NCBI GenBank assembly: GCA_016218815.1
Contig: JACRCX010000029.1
Location: 1-64,000, forward strand
Direction of reading: 5' to 3'
From: Deltaproteobacteria bacterium
Lineage (GTDB): Bacteria > Myxococcota_A > Polyangia > DRWM01 > JAAZOP01
DNA: 64,000 nt
The notes under the pieces are model-generated. The model saw only the letters and a program-made list of their open reading frames with translations, had not been told where the DNA came from and did no database searches. Below, one piece after another: positions 63,075 to 64,000 of this stretch (positions are counted from its first letter, which is position 1; each line of letters opens with the position of its first letter). Position numbers and translations under genes: made by a program.

Positions 63075-64000
63075 ATGGATGGGAGTGGGCCGGCCGGTTC
63101 GCTGGAACGCACGCAACCCGGCGCGGGACGGACCGCGGGCGGGTTCCGCCTGCTGGACATCCTCGGTCGCGGCGGCATGGGCGTCGTCTTCCGCGGCGTG
63201 GATGCCGAAGGCCGCGAGGCCGCGGTCAAGTTCCTGCTGCAGCTCGGGGAGGACGGCGAAGAGGCGGTGCGGCGCTTCGACCGCGAAGGGCGCGTACGCA
63301 TCGATCATCCCAATATCTGCCGCGTCCTGGCCTCCGGGACGGACGAGGCCGGCATGCCGTTCATCGCGTTCGAGCTGCTGCGCGGTGAGGCGCTGCACAC
63401 CCGCATCGCCCGCGGGACGCTGTCCCCGCGCGAGGCCGCCGGCGTGGGCGTCCAGGTCTGCCACGGCCTGGCCGCCGCCCACGCGGTCGGCATCGTCCAC
63501 CGCGATCTCAAGCCGTCGAACCTGTTCCTCTGCGCCGACGGCACCGTGAAGCTCGTCGACTTCGGCATCGCCCTCCTGACCGATCCCGCCGCCACCCGCC
63601 TCACCGCCAGCGGCGCCGTCGTCGGGACTCCGGCGTACCTCTCGCCGGAGCAGGCCCGCGGCATCGGCGGCGTCGATGCGCGGACGGACGTCTGGTCGCT
63701 CGCCGTGTCCCTGTACGAGGCGCTCTCCGGCCGGCTGCCTTTCGAGCGCGAGACCGCGCTCGCCACGATGGTGGCCATCCTGATGGACGCGCCGGTGCCC
63801 CTGCGCTGCGCGGCGCCGGGAGTGCCGCCGGGACTGGCCGAGGCCGTGGAACGAGGGCTGTGCAAGGAGCCGGGCGAGCGCTGGCAGGGCGCGGCCGAGT
63901 TCGGCGCCGCTCTCGCCGGACTCGATCTCGCGGCCGGCGACGAGCACCCGCCCGCACCCGCGCCGCGGGTCACCGCCTTCCCCGAGGAGCAACGGGTCGT
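63075..64000 (+). CDS. Ser/Thr protein kinase (3' partial)
   Basis: A Hanks-type kinase truncated by the window end after 308 codons. The glycine loop is GRGGMG, Lys52 lies in AAVKFLL, HRD is at 142-144 (HRDLKPSN), DFG at 162-164, and GTPAYLSPEQ completes the activation segment. The catalytic domain ends near residue 290 and a Pro-rich linker begins, so any transmembrane or sensor part lies outside. ATG 63075 follows CCGGGGGCCG, a weak ribosome site. It lies 70 bp after the beta-helix gene on the same strand. It is shorter and lacks the long N-terminal extension seen in the kinase at 26365. Confidence 0.93.
   Translation, partial: MDGSGPAGSLERTQPGAGRTAGGFRLLDILGRGGMGVVFRGVDAEGREAAVKFLLQLGEDGEEAVRRFDREGRVRIDHPNICRVLASGTDEAGMPFIAFELLRGEALHTRIARGTLSPREAAGVGVQVCHGLAAAHAVGIVHRDLKPSNLFLCADGTVKLVDFGIALLTDPAATRLTASGAVVGTPAYLSPEQARGIGGVDARTDVWSLAVSLYEALSGRLPFERETALATMVAILMDAPVPLRCAAPGVPPGLAEAVERGLCKEPGERWQGAAEFGAALAGLDLAAGDEHPPAPAPRVTAFPEEQRV

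Overview
The window is very GC-rich and densely coding, and looks like a chromosome segment of a Gram-negative bacterium of the Myxococcota (former Deltaproteobacteria) type. The evidence is three Ser/Thr protein kinases (two of them with a membrane anchor and a PEGA-like tail, one cut by the window end), many secreted lipoproteins with Asp/Ala/Glu-rich linkers, a myxobacterial Cys-rich repeat followed by a MopE-like CDG..D..G..DE motif, and a lipid A gene (lpxB). No rRNA, tRNA, CRISPR array, integrase or transposase gene was recognised.

Layout. 1-0.4 kb: the RGG-rich end of an RNA-binding protein. 0.5-11 kb: a Ser/Thr kinase followed by a tightly coupled gene string: TPR/membrane protein, alpha/beta hydrolase, HPr-kinase-like protein, PqqD-like protein, radical SAM/SPASM enzyme, a 1419-residue Ig/FG-GAP lipoprotein and a 53-residue peptide. 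The peptide has a YxxPxL leader motif, two cysteines and a C-terminal serine. I read this as a candidate peptide natural product (RiPP) or modified surface peptide operon, and it is the most interesting item here. 11-19 kb: a retropepsin-like protease, a 1693-residue TPR protein, an envelope protein and a HEAT-repeat protein. 19-24.3 kb: the 2-oxoglutarate dehydrogenase operon (E1, E2, E3). 24.6-31.7 kb: a GGDEF/EAL protein, then on the minus strand a PilB/GspE ATPase, a Ycf46-like AAA ATPase and a second kinase.

31.9-41.2 kb: carbohydrate-related and envelope proteins: a lipid-anchored family 1 glycosidase, a PNGase F-like lipoprotein, a polysaccharide deacetylase, a lipoprotein and two DUF3857/transglutaminase-type proteins. 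41.3-46.6 kb: pyrK-pyrD, lpxB and a family 39 glycosyltransferase. 47.2-51.7 kb: a von Willebrand A lipoprotein, a large esterase lipoprotein whose hydrolase core looks circularly permuted, and an outer membrane protein. 51.9-55.8 kb: aconitase, then a hicBA-type toxin-antitoxin pair and a broken lipoprotein gene bracketed by two copies of the aconitase 3' end. 55.9-64 kb: PEGA/TPR protein, Cys-rich lipoprotein, two divergent beta-helix lipoproteins, and a third kinase running off the window.

A second theme is a dense set of short interspersed repeats (at least seven families: CCAACAAC-rich; GCTGAGACGCTGAGG; paired hairpins with CCGCGGGCTTCAGCCCGCGG; TTCCCTGTTCCC; CCCTGAGCGxxxCCGAxGGG; GTGTCCATCGGTG; a GGCGCGGCG hairpin). 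Many lie between genes, but several sit in frame inside genes (HPr-kinase-like gene, lpdA, TPR gene, glycosyltransferase, two signal-peptide regions). One composite pair forms a 0.5-kb inverted structure at 46.5-47.0 kb. All functions below are inferred from sequence motifs read by eye; no database search was possible.
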